64,000 nucleotides of DNA from JARLGU01 sp036504535 (GTDB lineage: Bacteria > Armatimonadota > Armatimonadia > Armatimonadales > Capsulimonadaceae). Below are positions 61,403 to 64,000 of the stretch, piece by piece (within the stretch, counting starts at the first letter, position 1; every line of letters starts with the position of its first letter). Both the position numbers and the translations under genes were made by a program. The notes under the pieces are model-generated. The model had not been told where the DNA came from. It did not search any database and saw only the letters and a program-made list of their open reading frames with translations. The stretch lies in NCBI GenBank assembly GCA_036504535.1, contig DASXUY010000045.1:1-64000 (forward strand), read 5' to 3'.

Positions 61403-62170
61403 TTAGTCCTCCGCTACGGTCCACATCCCTAGCGGCTGGTTCATGGTGCCAGTACCGATCGTTTGCTCCGGCTTTAGCCACTTGACGTGAGCGTCGCAGA
61501 AAAGATAGTTGTAGCCCGTCGAGTGCAGCGGCGTTGTCAGATACTGCATTTGACCGGCGAGCCAGCCAGACGTGTTCGTGTTTGTCGGGCCAGTTGAGCA
61601 GGCACCATTGGCGCCGAGTAGGCTCGTTCCGGGCATTTCAACAAGCTCTAGCGTTGTCGCCGGAACGGGGATCTCCTTCATGTTGCGGCCAGGGGAGTAT
61701 TCAGGCCACCCTCCGACCTGCGGGCTGACCAGCGCGCTGTAGCTTGCCCAGTTAGTATTCGTATTGGGCATCGCATATGTTTCACGCTGCTGTCCAGAAG
61801 CTGCCTGTCCTGATGACACAGGAGTGTCGTCAGGACAAACGAATATAAGCGGCGACTTCTGGTTGTTAGCGCTGCCGCCAACACCGCCGTTTATCTTCAG
61901 ACCTGTGTACGGGATGATTTCAAATTCCCAGCAAGGGTTGAATGTGTATCCGCCGGACTGCGCAATAGGATAAACCTCATCGTAATCCTGGATGTACGCA
62001 GAAAATGCGATACCAAGTTGCTTGAGGTTGCTCGCACAAGTCGTTTGCCGTGCTTTTTCACGAGCAGTCGCAAATACAGGGAAAAGTATAGCTGCCAGAA
62101 TCGCTATAATGGCTATAACTACGAGAAGCTCAATTAAAGTAAATCCACCGTTGATTCGTTCACGTTTCAT
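61403..62170 (-). CDS. DUF1559 prepilin-like protein E1
   Basis: A 255-residue prepilin-like protein starting at ATG 62170, eight bases after GGAGG (an upstream in-frame start at 62194 lacks a site). MKRERINGG then FTLIELLVV, helix, FPVFATAREKAR. The C-terminal motif is H-x9-DA (HSTGYNYLFCDAHVKW), with Gly replaced by Ala; it ends GTMNQPLGMWTVAED. It lies 77 bp after regulator E. Body similarity to E2 shows a tandem duplication. Confidence 0.9.
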   Translation of the reverse strand: MKRERINGGFTLIELLVVIAIIAILAAILFPVFATAREKARQTTCASNLKQLGIAFSAYIQDYDEVYPIAQSGGYTFNPCWEFEIIPYTGLKINGGVGGSANNQKSPLIFVCPDDTPVSSGQAASGQQRETYAMPNTNTNWASYSALVSPQVGGWPEYSPGRNMKEIPVPATTLELVEMPGTSLLGANGACSTGPTNTNTSGWLAGQMQYLTTPLHSTGYNYLFCDAHVKWLKPEQTIGTGTMNQPLGMWTVAED

Positions 62171-62247
62171 CGTAAATCCTCCGTGTCTTATCATCGTTCA
62201 GGTCAAGGACTTTCCGGCATCATTACCGGTCATCCGAAAAGCTCTAT

Positions 62248-63501
62248 TTATGAAGCCGTCGTTCGCACCACGATTTGCGAGATCATACGCGAGTGGATCG
62301 ACTCGCCGCGTATCTCGCCGCTGGCCAGCAACACGCCAAGCAGACGAGTCGCCTCGCGCCCCATGTCATACAGCGGTGGTCGGAGCGTCGTCAAACCCCG
62401 CCGTCGCGATTCCGGCCGATCATCGAAGCCCATCAGCGAGAAGCCAAGCCCCGCCTGCATCCGCAGCGCATCGGTAACGTCAAGTATGTCGAGGGCGGCG
62501 TGATCGTTCGACGCGATCACGGCCCCGCCAAACGAGCCACGCGTTATCTCTCCACGCACCCACTCTTGCAGCGGTTCGCGGTACTTTTCATGCTTCGCGG
62601 GGAGAATGTCTTCAGGGGATTCAGGAAAAACACGCACGCAAGATGCTGGCAACCCGGCGAAACGCACTGCGGCGCGGACACCCGCAAGGCGCTCATGCGC
62701 CCAGCTGTAGTGACCGAGCATGATAAATAATATATCCCGGTGCCCCATGTCGAGGAAAAACTTCGCTGCTTGGAAGCCGTCGTATCGATGGTCGATGTAA
62801 ACTTGTGGAACGGGGTCAGCGATCTGCTCGGACGGCAGAAAGACAACAGGCGTCCCTGTAGTATGTGCGGCGTTCATGATCGGGTCGATATCAGCCGCCT
62901 CGGGCTGAATCACGCAAAGCCCATCCACACGCTCCCGCATCAGCTTCTCGGCACCCTCCGAGATCGGCACCGAGTGGTTGCGATCGCAAAACGAGTCGAA
63001 AAACCGCAGCGCTACATCTTTGTTCGGGCCCATTGCGTCTTCGACCGCCTGCGCCAGAATATAGGGGACGAGTAGCTCGGATATCTCAGGTGCGAAGCGG
63101 CCAGCCACTCCGATCACTTTCTTTGCGACGCGCGTCTGCGGAGCCGCCGACGGCATCCGGGGCGTTTCCCAATCGCTGCGCACCAAAACAACATCACTCA
63201 CGGGTGATACAGGCGGATCGTTCTCGGAAGGCGAATATTCTTCGTCAATCGGGAGACGACTGACATAGGTCCCCCGCGTTCCATCGGTCGCAACGACGCC
63301 GTCAGTGAGAAGCGTGCTCACCGCTTTTTGAATAGTACTGAGATCAACGCCATAGTCGCGGGCAAGTTGCTGGCGGCTGGGAATTTGACTCCCCACTTGC
63401 CAGATGCCTCGCCGAATTTTACGGCGGATATCGTTTTCAATTCTCTTGTACGGAGCACTAAGCCTCTGCTTGCCCGCGTGCGCCGTTCGTATCGTGTGCA
63501 T
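62248..63501 (-). CDS. GntR/LacI hybrid (AraR-type) regulator E
   Basis: A 417-residue regulator starting at ATG 63501; upstream in-frame codons lie in the promoter. GntR winged helix (about residues 14-78; IPSRQQLARDYGVDLSTIQK, wing DGTRGTYVSRLP), then LacI-type effector domain (VIGVAGRFAPEISELLVP; VDGLCVIQPEAADID; GFQAAKFFLDMGHRDILF; AVIASNDHAALDIL). It is the closest paralogue of regulator D, which suggests related inducers and cross-talk through similar operators. It precedes two prepilins and the module E enzymes. Confidence 0.93.
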   Translation of the reverse strand: MHTIRTAHAGKQRLSAPYKRIENDIRRKIRRGIWQVGSQIPSRQQLARDYGVDLSTIQKAVSTLLTDGVVATDGTRGTYVSRLPIDEEYSPSENDPPVSPVSDVVLVRSDWETPRMPSAAPQTRVAKKVIGVAGRFAPEISELLVPYILAQAVEDAMGPNKDVALRFFDSFCDRNHSVPISEGAEKLMRERVDGLCVIQPEAADIDPIMNAAHTTGTPVVFLPSEQIADPVPQVYIDHRYDGFQAAKFFLDMGHRDILFIMLGHYSWAHERLAGVRAAVRFAGLPASCVRVFPESPEDILPAKHEKYREPLQEWVRGEITRGSFGGAVIASNDHAALDILDVTDALRMQAGLGFSLMGFDDRPESRRRGLTTLRPPLYDMGREATRLLGVLLASGEIRGESIHSRMISQIVVRTTAS

Positions 63502-63827
63502 CGTTGTTGAAACTATCTGTATGGTGGTTACAAAAAAACCATATGGTGTGACGATTATAACACTCGTGGCGCGGACTGTCAATAGATAAAATTCATACAG
63601 TTTCAACCCAAATATGGCACAAAATCGCCACATAGTTCATATGGACATCCACATTGTTTACAGGCATATGGCCCTATAGTCCGATCAGTTAGCCGCCTAT
63701 CATAAAGATTCGTTAACGCAGTAGCGCGAAGGGGAGAAACTCACTCTGACAAAAAAAGACCCGCCGAAACCCAAAAAGGGTTAGGACGGGTCGGTATTTG
63801 GCAGCAATCGCGGCACTAACGGCTGCG
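63502..63827. promoter_or_regulatory. Regulator E promoter with CCATATG cluster
   Basis: Minus strand: TTGACA (63582-63577), 17-bp spacer, TATAAT (63559-63554), 5-7 bp, then CCATATGG (63546-63539). Further CCATATG-like sites lie upstream near 63612, 63639 and 63665, and CCACCATACAG lies in the leader near 63520. The right part holds the terminator of the next gene (63751-63792). No gene. Confidence 0.65.
63751..63792 (-). terminator. Intrinsic terminator of the edge gene
   Basis: Minus strand: GACCCGTCCTAACCC, loop TTTTT, GGGTTTCGGCGGGTC (63792-63758), then TTTTTTT (63757-63751). A long stem with small mismatches and a perfect T-run. Confidence 0.9.
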
Positions 63828-64000
63828 TCACTTCGCTTCGGCGAACTCCACATCGTCGATATGGACCACAGGCTGCTTACCGGCGGCATGGGAAACGACG
63901 AATATTGCAACCTGGGCCGCAGTCGCCCCTTCCGGCACGATATACGGCGCATTCACGTTGCCGCCAGACCGGCTGGCGTCGAAGATCGTCTTCCAGCCAT
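63828..64000 (-). CDS. CBM-like secreted protein, C-terminal fragment (cut by edge)
   Basis: The last 56 codons of a gene entering from the right: GWKTIFDASRSGGNVNAPYI, then VPEGATAAQVAIFVVSHAAG and VHIDDVEFAEAK, stop at 63828. The IDDVEF ending resembles the final strand of CBM4/9/22-type galactose-binding modules, as in 56695-55643. Followed by a strong terminator. The rest of the protein is outside the window. Confidence 0.75.
   Translation of the reverse strand, partial: GWKTIFDASRSGGNVNAPYIVPEGATAAQVAIFVVSHAAGKQPVVHIDDVEFAEAK

Noticed and set aside
1..64000. tRNA, rRNA, phage or plasmid replication genes
   Set aside because: Read for but not seen; the only transposase recognised is the RAYT-like gene at 39713-40117.

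Overview
The window (about 57% G+C) looks like chromosome from a free-living, polysaccharide-degrading bacterium, most likely a member of the Armatimonadota. The grounds are seven DUF1559 prepilin-like proteins with a near-invariant N-terminus, AraR-type GntR/LacI hybrid regulators, very large secreted LamG/GH/CBM9-like enzymes, and a RemA-gmk pair. Planctomycetota, Lentisphaerota or Verrucomicrobiota cannot be excluded from sequence alone.

Layout. 1-5100: a membrane protein, a small cassette of immunity-like, ankyrin-repeat and membrane genes, and a repeat-rich, gene-poor stretch. 5100-6650: an aldo/keto reductase diverging from a small lipoprotein. 6666-15764 (+): module A, made of a regulator, two DUF1559 prepilins, a 1445-residue propeller/CBM9-like surface protein and a Gfo/Idh/MocA oxidoreductase. 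15900-23230: a housekeeping and accessory island with TetR plus an MFS exporter, a GNAT acetyltransferase, a PhyH dioxygenase, gmk, remA, rplU-rpmA and a Phd/PIN toxin-antitoxin operon. 23328-33860 (-): module B, made of a regulator, a prepilin, a propeller protein paralogous to that of module A, a cytoplasmic six-hairpin glycosidase and an SGNH esterase. 33948-43941 (-): module C, made of a LacI regulator, a prepilin, an esterase and two clan-A glycosidases, with a RAYT/IS200-like element inserted. 44413-50975 (-): module D, made of a regulator, a five-unit repeat array, a prepilin and a large glycosidase. 52063-63501 (-): module E, made of a regulator, two prepilins, two LamG-GH-CBM9-like enzymes and a CBM protein. 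A further CBM-like gene is cut by the right edge.

The main observation is that one design occurs five times in 57 kb: a self-regulated sugar-type repressor, then one or two DUF1559 prepilin-like genes (tightly coupled to the repressor in module A and LacI module C), then very large exported carbohydrate-active proteins. All five repressor promoters are strong sigma70-type with a spacer of exactly 17 bp and a palindromic operator candidate at or just after the -10. The operator of regulator A recurs with the same geometry at the promoter of the module B propeller protein, 21 kb away, so the modules appear to be wired together. Strong hairpins without T-runs follow most prepilin genes and could set prepilin:enzyme stoichiometry. 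My hypothesis is that each DUF1559 protein is a substrate-dedicated pseudopilin or surface protein co-induced with its enzymes; no secretion ATPase, secretin or prepilin peptidase is encoded here.

The second theme is mobile and repetitive DNA: a MITE-like element with imperfect TTAA-starting ends, present once as a single unit and once as an internally amplified five-unit array; a REP-flanked tyrosine (HUH) transposase that appears to have replaced the 5' end of a glycosidase gene; and at least four further short repeat families. Start codons were chosen by Shine-Dalgarno position, signal peptide and family length. Family names are recognised by eye, without database searches.
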